From Neocallimastix lanati (nom. inval.) (taxonomy: Eukaryota; Neocallimastigomycota; Neocallimastigomycetes; Neocallimastigales; Neocallimastigaceae), in the NCBI GenBank assembly GCA_016946835.1, contig JACVTC010000015.1, positions 731,001 through 795,000 of the forward strand: a DNA stretch of 64,000 bases. The letters are read 5' to 3'. The position numbers were made by a program, and so were the translations under genes. Under the pieces are notes generated by a model. The model made no database searches and was not told where the DNA came from. It saw only the letters and a program-made list of their open reading frames with translations. How positions within the stretch are numbered: position 1 is the first letter of the stretch; the number at the start of each line of letters is the position of its first letter. Of the stretch, positions 32,696 through 43,077 are shown piece after piece.

Positions 32696-35392
32696 TTATT
32701 CATTCCCTATGCCCTCTACTAATAATTGAATTAAGGCATCATTTCCATTACGGCGTGCAACCATTAATGGTGTTTCTCCATCTTTATTTTCTTTATTTAC
32801 ATCTGCTCCATGTTTCAATAAATATTTAATTAAGCCTATATCTTCATATTTGTGGATACAGGCCTTAAATAATGGGGTTTCACCTTTATTATCTTCTCTA
32901 TTAATATCGGCTCCAAGTTCTACTAAATATCTAATTAAATCTTCATTATTTAAAATGCATGCATTTGATAATAGTGTCTCTCCATATTTATTTCTTTTAT
33001 TTATATCTGCTCCAAGTTGTTCTATTAAATAATTAATTAAACTTTTATTTAAACTTTTATTTAATCTTTTATTGAATTTAACCATAAATAATGGGGTCTC
33101 TCCATTCTCATCTTCTTTATTTACATCGGCTCCATGTTCTATTAAATATTCAACTATTTCTTTACTTCCATTAAAGCATGCAAAAAATAATGGAGTTTTA
33201 GAATCATAATCTTCTTTATTCACGTCGGCTCCAAGTTCTACTAAATATCTAATTAAATCTTCATTATTTAAAATGCATGCATTTGATAATAGTGTCTCTC
33301 CATATTTATTTCTTTTATTTATATCTGCTCCAAGTTGTTCAATTAAATAATTAAATAAACTTTTATTTAAACTTTTATTTAAACTTTTATATAATTTAAC
33401 CATAAATAATGGGGTCTCTCCATTCTTATCTTCTTTATTTACATCGGCTCCATGTTCTATTAAATATTCAACTATTTCTTTACTTCCATAAAGGCATGCA
33501 AAAAATAATGGAGTTTTAGAATCATAATCTTCTTTATTCACGTCGGCTCCAAGTTCTACTAAATATCTAATTAAATCTTCATTATTTAAAATGCATGCAT
33601 TTGATAATAGTGTCTCTCCATATTTATTTCTTTTATTTATATCTGCTCCAAGTTGTTCTATTAAATAATTAATTAAACTTTTATTTAAACTTTTATTTAA
33701 ACTTTTATTGAATTTAACCATAAATAATGGGGTCTCTCCATTCTTATCTTCTTTATTTACATCGGCTCCATGTTCTATTAAATATTCAACTATTTCTTTA
33801 CTTCCATAAAGGCATGCAAAAAATAATGGAGTTTTAGAATCATAATCTTCTTTATTCACGTCGGCTCCAAGTTCTACTAAATATCTAATTAAATCTTCAT
33901 TATTTAAAATGCATGCATTTGATAATAGTGTCCTTCCATATTTATCTCCTTTATTTATATCTGCTCCAAGTTGTTCTATTAAATAATTAATTAAACTTTT
34001 ATTTAAACTTTTATTGGAGTTGACCATAAATAATGGGGTCTCTCCATCCTTATTTTCTTTATTTACTTCTGCTCCAAGTTCAACTAAGAATCTAACTAAA
34101 TCTTCATCTCCATCATGGCATGCATGAAATAATACGGTATTACCATCACTATTTTCTTTATTTATATATGCTCCAATTTCAACTAAATATTTAATTAAAT
34201 TAGTGTTTACAGTTCTTTTGGTGGTGCAAACCTTAAATAATGGCGTTTGCCCTTCATTATTTTCTTTATTTAAATCCGCGCCATGTTCCACTAAATATTT
34301 AATAAAATCTAAATTTGTATATTCGTTGACACAGGCTTTAAATAACGGGGTTTCCCCTTCATTGTTTTTTTTATTTATATCTGCTCCATGTTCCATTAAA
34401 ATGCCAACTAAATCTTCATTTTCTTCATAACAGGAATAAAATAATGCTGTTTCACCCTTATTATTTTCCTTATTTATATCTGCTCCAAGTTCCATTAAAT
34501 ATGTAATTAAACCTTTATCCACTTTTTTTTTCGTACATGCTTTAAATAATGCTGTTTCACCCTTAGTATTTTCCTTATTAATATCTGCTCCATGTTCCAC
34601 TAAATATTTAATTATATTTTCATATTTTGTATCACAGATATAAAATAACACCGTCTCACCATCCTTATTTTCTTTATGTATATCTACTCCAAGTTTTATT
34701 AAATATTCAACTAAATCTTTATTTCCACTAAGGCATGCATCAAAGAATGGCGTTTTGCCAGAATTATCTTCTTTATTTATATCTGAACCATGTTCTATCA
34801 AATATAAAACTAAATCTTTATTTCCACTAAGGCATGCATCAAAAAATGGCGTTTTACCAGAACGATCTTCTTTATTTATATTTAATCCATGTTCTACAAA
34901 ATATTCAACTAATTCTTTATTTCCACTACGACATGCATGAAATAATGGCGTTTCACAAAGATAATTCTCTTTATTTATATTGATTCCATGGACAATTAAA
35001 TAATGAATTAAATGTTTCTTTTTATCAAGAATTACCTGATTTAAAAATTCTGTATTATTTTTTATACATTTCATTGATTTAATTTTGAATTTATTATTAG
35101 AAATGTGATGTTTTAAATTCTCTTTTGAAATACCTTGCTTATTTTTATATTTAAAAAGTAACTCCTTAATAAATTCATCATTGTAAAAATTCATATTATT
35201 AAAAATAATAGATAACAATTTATTATTATTATTTTTTATGAATCTTTTTATGAGAGCGGAAGATATTAAATCATCTTTATTAATTTTAAATATAAATTTT
35301 AATACTTCTGAAGTAAACTCATTATTGTTATATGTTTCTAATGCAATATCTCTCTTCGTTTTAATTTTATTTTTATTATCTTGAACGGACAT
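32696..35392 (-). CDS. Ankyrin-repeat protein, array copy 4 (898 aa)
   Basis: About 22 ankyrin repeats. It has the same length as copy 2 but an independent module set: the third module reads MVKLYKSLNKSLNKSLFNYL, and the first starts MVNSNKSLNKSL. It has three full 3-repeat modules plus the partial module fused at LGADINREDNKG. Substitutions such as Ala to Ser in LFYSCYEEN and Cys in MKCIKNN are private to it. The N-terminal part follows copy 5 (HYLIVHGININKENYLC). Its upstream and downstream spacers are nearly identical to those of copy 5 over more than 2 kb, so this pair is probably the product of a recent unit duplication. Confidence 0.85.
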   Translation of the reverse strand: MSVQDNKNKIKTKRDIALETYNNNEFTSEVLKFIFKINKDDLISSALIKRFIKNNNNKLLSIIFNNMNFYNDEFIKELLFKYKNKQGISKENLKHHISNNKFKIKSMKCIKNNTEFLNQVILDKKKHLIHYLIVHGININKENYLCETPLFHACRSGNKELVEYFVEHGLNINKEDRSGKTPFFDACLSGNKDLVLYLIEHGSDINKEDNSGKTPFFDACLSGNKDLVEYLIKLGVDIHKENKDGETVLFYICDTKYENIIKYLVEHGADINKENTKGETALFKACTKKKVDKGLITYLMELGADINKENNKGETALFYSCYEENEDLVGILMEHGADINKKNNEGETPLFKACVNEYTNLDFIKYLVEHGADLNKENNEGQTPLFKVCTTKRTVNTNLIKYLVEIGAYINKENSDGNTVLFHACHDGDEDLVRFLVELGAEVNKENKDGETPLFMVNSNKSLNKSLINYLIEQLGADINKGDKYGRTLLSNACILNNEDLIRYLVELGADVNKEDYDSKTPLFFACLYGSKEIVEYLIEHGADVNKEDKNGETPLFMVKFNKSLNKSLNKSLINYLIEQLGADINKRNKYGETLLSNACILNNEDLIRYLVELGADVNKEDYDSKTPLFFACLYGSKEIVEYLIEHGADVNKEDKNGETPLFMVKLYKSLNKSLNKSLFNYLIEQLGADINKRNKYGETLLSNACILNNEDLIRYLVELGADVNKEDYDSKTPLFFACFNGSKEIVEYLIEHGADVNKEDENGETPLFMVKFNKRLNKSLNKSLINYLIEQLGADINKRNKYGETLLSNACILNNEDLIRYLVELGADINREDNKGETPLFKACIHKYEDIGLIKYLLKHGADVNKENKDGETPLMVARRNGNDALIQLLVEGIGNE

Positions 35393-35670
35393 CTTTTTTT
35401 ATTATAATTATTATTATAGTATAGTTTTAATATAAATAGTTAATAATTTTGTCGGTATTTAATATTTTTTTAGAAATAAAAATCACAACAAATATATATA
35501 ATTTATGTAAATATTTTTTTTTTTTATTTTTATTTTTATTTTTATAATAACAGTATAGATTTAGATTACTAATATACTAATTTATAATAATTAGTATTTA
35601 TAAATGCAACTAAATAATCATTAATAACCAATCAGGATTAATTTCTACTATTTATATAATAATTAAAAAA

Positions 35671-36342
35671 GGTTATATTAGTTATGTCCAATATACAATA
35701 GGTTTTTTTTTTGCAATAGGTTATTTATATAATAGGTTTTTTTCTTTTGGTGTACTCGTTTTTTGAGAGTCTTTAATGAAAAAATAATTTAATGCGATTA
35801 AATATCTTTTTGCTGTAATATCCGAGTCTACTTGAGCATCTTCAGCAATACTGTCTTCATACAACTTCTTTTCCTTTCTTTTGTTGAGATTTCAGTAATT
35901 TTGAATGGTGGCTAAGTAATTTGTTGGATGTTACATACTTTATTAATTTTTTTTGTGGTCATAAATAGCTGCATACTAAATTGGGTCGTTTTTGTTTCCT
36001 TGTAAGTTTGTCTATGGAGAAGCTAGTAGTCATTTTAAATTGAGATTCTTAATCTTTTATTGAATAATAAGATTTGATTAATAAAGTTATTTATTGAATA
36101 TAATATTTTATTAATAAGAGTTATTCACAAATGTTTAATATAAATAAAATTTACATGTACTTATACTGAAATCTTGCTTGTTCTAAAATACTTTCAATTA
36201 ATTACAGTATATTAGGTTTATATTAATAATTTATATATTATTATTATTCTAGAGTTATCTAATATATAAATTCACCTATTGCTAACAATTATTATTATTA
36301 TTATTCGTAATGTAATTAAAAAAAGTCAAATTATTTATGTCC
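35671..36342 (-). mobile_element. Ty1/copia-like remnant, spacer copy 4
   Basis: Gag-like ATG at 36033. It combines the AATAGGTT duplication seen in the 25075 copy (left end) with the shortened right half of the 30318 copy, so the spacer itself looks recombinant. Confidence 0.45.
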
Positions 36343-36450
36343 TTTATCAATAAATTAAAAAAAATATTTAATTAAAAAATTAGTATTTTGGAGTTAATCA
36401 CTTTAAAATAATAAATTAAATAGTTATTAGGATATTCAAATTTAAAAGTA

Positions 36451-36451
36451 A

Positions 36452-36501
<50 letters not shown>

Positions 36502-36639
36502 AAAATAATAATAATAATAATTATTATAATAATGAAAAATAATAATAATTAAATAATAATTGTAATAATAATGATAAAAATAATAATAATAATAATAACT
36601 ATAATAATAATAATAATAGTAATAACAATAATAATAATA
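36451..36639. repeat. TAA/TAG microsatellite, spacer copy 4
   Basis: As the 31086 array but with a longer first (TAA)n run and most TAG units replaced by TAA. Confidence 0.85.
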
Positions 36640-36841
36640 TCTGTAATATAATACTAAATAAATAAATAAATAAAATATTAAATATAATATTATAATATAT
36701 AAATAAATTAATAGAATATCTAATATAAATAATTATATTAGTAATATAAATAAAAATGATAATAAATAATATTTCAAATTTAGTAAATGTTGTAGAAATA
36801 CATTATAGTATTAATGATATAAAAATATAATTAAAAAAAAA

Positions 36842-37762
36842 TTTTTTTCTTTTTTAATGACAGAAAAATTGTTTCACCTTTATTAATTAAATATTTGATA
36901 AAATACATGTAATAATAAAAAAAAAAAAGATAAAAGATAAAAAAATAAACAAAAAAAACCACAAAATAAAAAAAAGCAAAATAAAATAAAATAATGGTAT
37001 TATATATTCTAGTTTCTTTTAATTAATATCTGTAAGACTTCACAAAGGCAATATTATACTGAAGTATATTAATTATTTTTGACTTCACAATGTTTATCAT
37101 AATTTTAAGATACGAAATTAAGATCTTTTTTTGGTTGCGCTAGTCCTGCTGGCCTGTCTTACTGTTTCTTCAGCATTGATGCTCTTGGTAATAGTAGTAC
37201 GACTCGATTTGAACCTATTGAACAAATACCATTGTTGGCCAATAGCAATAGGTATAATCGATGGAAGAAAAGCCGCAGTAACCACCAAGAATGGAGTATC
37301 AGAATAAGCATCTGATTTTTATCTGGCACTTAAATAGATCCTTCCATTCCCATATGAAAGATCAGGATATTCTTAATAAAGCTTTATAAAATCTGATGTT
37401 TCTTCGAATCTGTTTTTTTGTCATAAAATTCAGCTTTAATAGAATTGATTTTCATATCTCTTTTCCAATAAAAATCCTTGATTTTTTTATCGTTACTACC
37501 TATTTTCTCTAGTTTACGTTTAAGAGTTCTACTTTCTTTCGTCCAAGTATATTTTCTATATTTTTGGAATATTATTAACTAAATAGGAAATAATACATTT
37601 TGAATCTTTATATTTTTCAAAACATTTAAATTGAGACAAAGCATATTTAGCTGACAATGAATGAATATTTAAATCTTTTGAAAGTGAATATACAGTAATA
37701 AAAGAATTGGATTTATGTAAACCTGCAATCCATCTTAATCTTTTATTAATTAATTTTTAAGT
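36842..37762 (-). mobile_element. 5'-truncated LINE fragment between ankyrin copies 4 and 5
   Basis: Nearly identical to the 31469 copy, including ACCATTGTTGGCC and the AATGACAG tail word, supporting recent duplication of the whole unit. Confidence 0.7.
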
Positions 37763-38069
37763 AAAAAAAAAATTATATAATAATAGTAATTAAAAAAAAA
37801 TAAAATAGTTTTTATAAAATAAAAAAATATTAAATAATAAGTAATAAATAATAATTTATGGTCAAATTTTATTTATTTTATTTTATTAATTTTTTTATAT
37901 ATATTTTTTATATATATAATTAATATTTTTATATTTTGTTTTTGTTTTTTTTTTTTTCTTATATTTTAGATATTTTATTTTATATCAATAAAATGATGTA
38001 ATTATTTTTATTTTTATTTGTTATTTTTATTTTTTTTTACTTTTTGTTTTTAAAATTGTAGTCTTTAAA

Positions 38070-40361
38070 TTATTCATTCCCTATGCCCTCTACTAATAAT
38101 TGAATTAAGGCATCATTTCCATTACGGCGTGCAACCATTAATGGTGTTTCTCCATCTTTATTTTCTTTATTTACATCTGCTCCATGTTTCAATAAATATT
38201 TAATTAAGCCTATATCTTCATATTTGTGGATACAGGCCTTAAATAATGGGGTTTCACCTTTATTATCTTCTCTATTAATATCGGCTCCAAGTTCTACTAA
38301 ATATCTAATTAAATCTTCATTATTTAAAATGCATGCATTTGATAATAGTGTCTCTCCATATTTATTTCTTTTATTTATATCTGCTCCAAGTTGTTCTATT
38401 AAATAATTAATTAAACTTTTATTTAAACTTTTATTTAATCTTTTATTGAATTTAACCATAAATAATGGGGTCTCTCCATTCTCATCTTCTTTATTTACAT
38501 CGGCTCCATGTTCTATTAAATATTCAACTATTTCTTTACTTCCATTAAAGCATGCAAAAAATAATGGAGTTTTAGAATCATAATCTTCTTTATTCACGTC
38601 CGCTCCAAGTTCTACTAAATATCTAATTAAATCTTCATTATTTAAAATGCATGCATTTGATAATAGTGTCTCTCCATATTTATTTCTTTTATTTATATCT
38701 GCTCCAAGTTGTTCTATTAAATAATTAATTAAACTTTTATTTAAACTTTTATTTAAACTTTTATTGAATTTAACCATAAATAATGGGGTCTCTCCATTCT
38801 TATCTTCTTTATTTACATCGGCTCCATGTTCTATTAAATATTCAACTATTTCTTTACTTCCATAAAGGCATGCAAAAAATAATGGAGTTTTAGAATCATA
38901 ATCTTCTTTATTCACGTCGGCTCCAAGTTCTACTAAATATCTAATTAAATCTTCATTATTTAAAATGCATGCATTTGATAATAGTGTCTCTCCATATTTA
39001 TTTCTTTTATTTATATCTGCTCCAAGTTGTTCTATTAAATAATTAATTAAACTTTTATTTAAACTTTTATTTAAACTTTTATTGGAGTTGACCATAAATA
39101 ATGGGGTCTCTCCATCCTTATTTTCTTTATTTACTTCTGCTCCAAGTTCAACTAATAATCTAACTAAATCTTCATCTCCATCATGGCATGCATGAAATAA
39201 TACGGTATTACCATCACTATTTTCTTTATTTATATATGCTCCAATTTCAACTAAATATTTAATTAAATTAATGTTTACAGTTCTTTTGGTGGTGCAAACC
39301 TTAAATAATGGCGTTTGCCCTTCATTATTTTCTTTATTTAAATCCGCGCCATGTTCCACTAAATATTTAATAAAATCTAAATTTGTATATTCGTTGACAC
39401 AGGCTTTAAATAACGGGGTTTCCCCTTCATTGTTTTTTTTATTTATATCTGCTTCATGTTCTATTAAAATGCCAACTAAATCTTCATTTTCTTCATAACA
39501 GGCATAAAATAATGCTGTTTCACCCTTATTATTTTCCTTATTTATATCTGCTCCAAGTTCCATTAAATATGCAATTAAACCTTTATCCACTTTTTTTTTC
39601 GTACATGCTTTAAATAATGCTGTTTCATCCTTAGTATTTTCCTTATTAATATCTGCTCCATGTTCCACTAAATATTTAATTATATTTTCATATTTTGTAT
39701 CACAGATATAAAATAACACCGTCTCACCATCCTTATTTTCTTTATGTATATCTACTCCAAGTTTTATTAAATATTCAACTAAATCTTTATTTCCACTAAG
39801 GCATGCATCAAAGAATGGCGTTTTGCCAGAATTATCTTCTTTATTTATATCTGAACTATGTTCTACAAAATATTCAACTAATTCTTTATTTCCACTACGA
39901 CATGCATGAAATAATGGCGTTTCACAAAGATAATTCTCTTTATTTATATTGATTCCATGGACAATTAAATAATGAATTAAATGTTTCTTTTTATCAAGAA
40001 TTACCTGATTTAAAAATTCTGTATTATTTTTTATACCTTTCATTGATTTAATTTTGAATTTATTATTAGAAATGTGATGTTTTAAATTCTCTTTTGAAAT
40101 ACCTTGCTTATTTTTATATTTAAAAAGTAACTCCTTAATAAATTCATCATTGTAAAAATTCATATTATTAAAAATAATAGATAACAATTTATTATTATTA
40201 TTTTTTATGAATCTTTTTATGAGAGCGGAAGATATTAAATCATCTTTATTAATTTTAAATATAAATTTATATACTTCTGAATTAAACTCATTATTATCAT
40301 ATGTTTCTAATGCAATATCTCTCTTGGTTTTAATTTTATTTTTATTATCTTGAACGGACAT
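38070..40361 (-). CDS. Ankyrin-repeat protein, array copy 5 (763 aa)
   Basis: About 18 ankyrin repeats. Two full 3-repeat modules plus the partial module fused at LGADINREDNKG. A chimeric repeat, VEHSSDINKED (about 39840-39880), joins the start of the HGLNINKED repeat to the end of the HGSDINKED repeat, as expected from a one-repeat (99 bp) in-frame deletion relative to copy 4. Private changes include HEADINKK, ENTKDETAL and EVYKFIFK. Otherwise it is very close to copy 4. Confidence 0.85.
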   Translation of the reverse strand: MSVQDNKNKIKTKRDIALETYDNNEFNSEVYKFIFKINKDDLISSALIKRFIKNNNNKLLSIIFNNMNFYNDEFIKELLFKYKNKQGISKENLKHHISNNKFKIKSMKGIKNNTEFLNQVILDKKKHLIHYLIVHGININKENYLCETPLFHACRSGNKELVEYFVEHSSDINKEDNSGKTPFFDACLSGNKDLVEYLIKLGVDIHKENKDGETVLFYICDTKYENIIKYLVEHGADINKENTKDETALFKACTKKKVDKGLIAYLMELGADINKENNKGETALFYACYEENEDLVGILIEHEADINKKNNEGETPLFKACVNEYTNLDFIKYLVEHGADLNKENNEGQTPLFKVCTTKRTVNINLIKYLVEIGAYINKENSDGNTVLFHACHDGDEDLVRLLVELGAEVNKENKDGETPLFMVNSNKSLNKSLNKSLINYLIEQLGADINKRNKYGETLLSNACILNNEDLIRYLVELGADVNKEDYDSKTPLFFACLYGSKEIVEYLIEHGADVNKEDKNGETPLFMVKFNKSLNKSLNKSLINYLIEQLGADINKRNKYGETLLSNACILNNEDLIRYLVELGADVNKEDYDSKTPLFFACFNGSKEIVEYLIEHGADVNKEDENGETPLFMVKFNKRLNKSLNKSLINYLIEQLGADINKRNKYGETLLSNACILNNEDLIRYLVELGADINREDNKGETPLFKACIHKYEDIGLIKYLLKHGADVNKENKDGETPLMVARRNGNDALIQLLVEGIGNE

Positions 40362-40631
40362 CTTTTTTTATTATAATTATTATTATAGTATAGTTTTAAT
40401 ATAAATAGTTAATAATTTTGTCGGTATTTAATATTTTTTTAGAAATAAAAATCACAACAAATATATATAATTTATGTAAATATTTTTTTTTTATTTTTAT
40501 TTTTATAATAACAGTATAGATTTAGATTACTAATATACTAATTTATAATAATTAGTATTCATAAATGCAACTAAATAATTAATAATAACCAATCAGGATT
40601 AATTTCTACTATTTATATTATAATTAAAAAA

Positions 40632-41331
40632 GGTTATATTAGCTATGTCCAATATACAATAGGTTTTTTTTTTTTTCATTTTGTTGTACGCGTTTTTTGA
40701 GAGTCTTTAATGAAAAAATAATTTAATGCGATTAAATATCTTTTTGCTGTAATATCCGAGTCTACTTGAGCATCTTCAGCAATACTGTCTTCATACAACT
40801 TCTTTTCCTTTCTTTTGTTGAGATTTCAGTAATTTTGAATGGTGGCTAAGTAATTTGTTGGATGTTACATACTTTATTAATTTTTTTTGTGGTCATAAAT
40901 AGCTGCATACTAAATTGGGTCGTTTTTGTTTCCTTGTAAGTTTGTCTATGGAGAAGCTAGTAGTCATTTTAAATTGAGATTCTTAATCTTTTATTGAATA
41001 ATAAAATTTTATTAATAAAGTTATTTATTGAATATAAAATTTTATTAATAAAATTATTTATTGAATATAAGATTTTATAAATAATTTTATTTATAAATAG
41101 CAATAAAGAGTTATTTACAAATGTTTTATATAAATAAAATTTACATATACTTATATTAAAATGTTGCTTTTTCTAAAATACTTTCAATTAATTACAATAT
41201 ATTAGGTTTATATTAATAATTTATATATTATAATTATTCTAGAGTTATTTAATATATAAATTTACCTATTGCTAACAATTATTATTATTATTTTTCGTAA
41301 TATAATTAAAAAAGTCAAATTATTTATGTCC
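40632..41331 (-). mobile_element. Ty1/copia-like remnant, spacer copy 5
   Basis: Gag-like ATG at 40977. The left part matches the 30318/46210 type and the right part (AAATAGCAATAAAGAGTTATTT, CTTATATTAAAATGTTGC) matches the 19595 type, so it is a recombinant between spacer lineages. Confidence 0.45.
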
Positions 41332-41443
41332 TTTTATATATAAATTATAAAAAAATATATTTAATTAAAAAATTCGTATTTTGGAGTTAATCATTTTAAA
41401 ATAATAAATTAAATAGTTATTAGGATATTCAAATTTAAAAGTA

Positions 41444-41513
41444 ATATAATAATAATAATAATAAAAATGATAATAATGGAAAATAATAATTAAATAATAA
41501 TTGTAATAGTAAT

Positions 41514-41550
<37 letters not shown>

Positions 41551-41598
41551 GTAGTAGTAGTAGTGGTGGTAGTAGTAGTAACAATAATAATAATAATA
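41444..41598. repeat. TAA/TAG microsatellite, spacer copy 5
   Basis: (TAA)n, a longer (TAG)n block with a TGGTGG interruption near 41563-41570, TAACAA, (TAA)n. Confidence 0.85.
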
Positions 41599-41797
41599 GT
41601 ATGTGTAATAGAATACTAAATAAATAAATAAAATATTAAATATAATATTATAATATATAAATAAATTAATAGAATATCTAATATAAATAATTATATTAGT
41701 AATACAAATAAAAAAGATAATAAATAATATTTCAAATTTAGCAATTGTTGTAGAAATATATATATTATTAATGATATAAAAATATAATTAAAAAAAA

Positions 41798-41877
41798 TTT
41801 TTTTTTTTTTAACGGCAGAAAAATTGTTTCATCTTTATTAATTAAATTTTTGATAAAATACATGTAATAATAAAAAA

Positions 41878-41929
<52 letters not shown>

Positions 41930-42770
41930 TAAAAGATAAAAAAATAAACAAAAAAAACCACAAAATAAAAAAAAAGCAAAATAAAATAAAATAATGGTAT
42001 AATATATTCTAGTTTCTTTTAATTAATATCTGTAAGACTTAACAAAGGCAATATTATACTGAAGTATAATAATTATTTTTGACTTCACAATGTTAATCAT
42101 AATTTTAAGATACGAAATTAAGATCTTCTTTGGTTGCACTAGTCCTGCTGGCCAATCTTACTATTTCTTCAGCATTGATGCTCTTGGTAATAGTAGTACG
42201 ATTCGATTTGAACCTATTGAACAAAGACCATTGCTGGCCAATAGTAATAGGTATAATCGATGGAAGAAAAGCCGCAGTAACCACCAAGAATGGAGTATCA
42301 GAATAAGCATCTGATTTTTATCTGGCATTTAAATAGATCCTTCCATTCCCATATGAAAGATCAGGATATTCATAATAAAGCTTTATAAAATCTGATGTTT
42401 CTTCGAATCTGTTTTTTTGTCATAAAATTCAGTTTTAATAGAATTGATTTTCATATCTCTTTTCCAATAAAAATCCTTGATTTTTTTATCGTTACTTCGT
42501 TACTACCTATTTTCTCTAGTTTACGTTTAAGAGTTCTACTTTCTTTCGTCCAAGTATATTTTCTATATTTTTGGAATATTATTAACTAAATAGGAAATAA
42601 TTCATTTTGAATCTTTCCATTTTTCAAAACATTTAAATTGATACAAAGCATATTTAGCTGACAATGGAGGAATATTTAAATCTTTTGAAAGTGAATATAC
42701 AGTAATAAATGAATTGGATTTGTGTAAACCTGAAATCCATCTTAATCCTTTATTAATTAATTTCTAAGAG
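41798..42770 (-). mobile_element. 5'-truncated LINE fragment between ankyrin copies 5 and 6
   Basis: Oligo(A) end as T13 at 41798-41810, AACGGCAG word, long internal A-run (41879-41927) and TTCTAAGAG far end, all as in the 20826 copy. Hence these two are the closest pair although separated by 20 kb. Confidence 0.7.
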
Positions 42771-43077
42771 AAAAAAAAATTATATAAAAATAGTAATTAA
42801 AAAAAAAATAAAATAGTTTTTATAAAATAAAAAAATATTAAATAATAAGTAATAAATAATAATTTATGGTCAAATTTTATTTATTTTATTAATTTAATTT
42901 TTTTATATATATTTTTTATATATATAATTAATATTTTTATATTTTGTTTTTGTTTTTTTTTTTTCTTATATTTTAGATATTTTATTTTATATCAATAAAA
43001 TGATGTAATTTTTTTTATTTTTATTTGTTATTTTTATTTTTTTTTACTTTTTTGTTTTTAAAATTGTAGTCTTTAAA

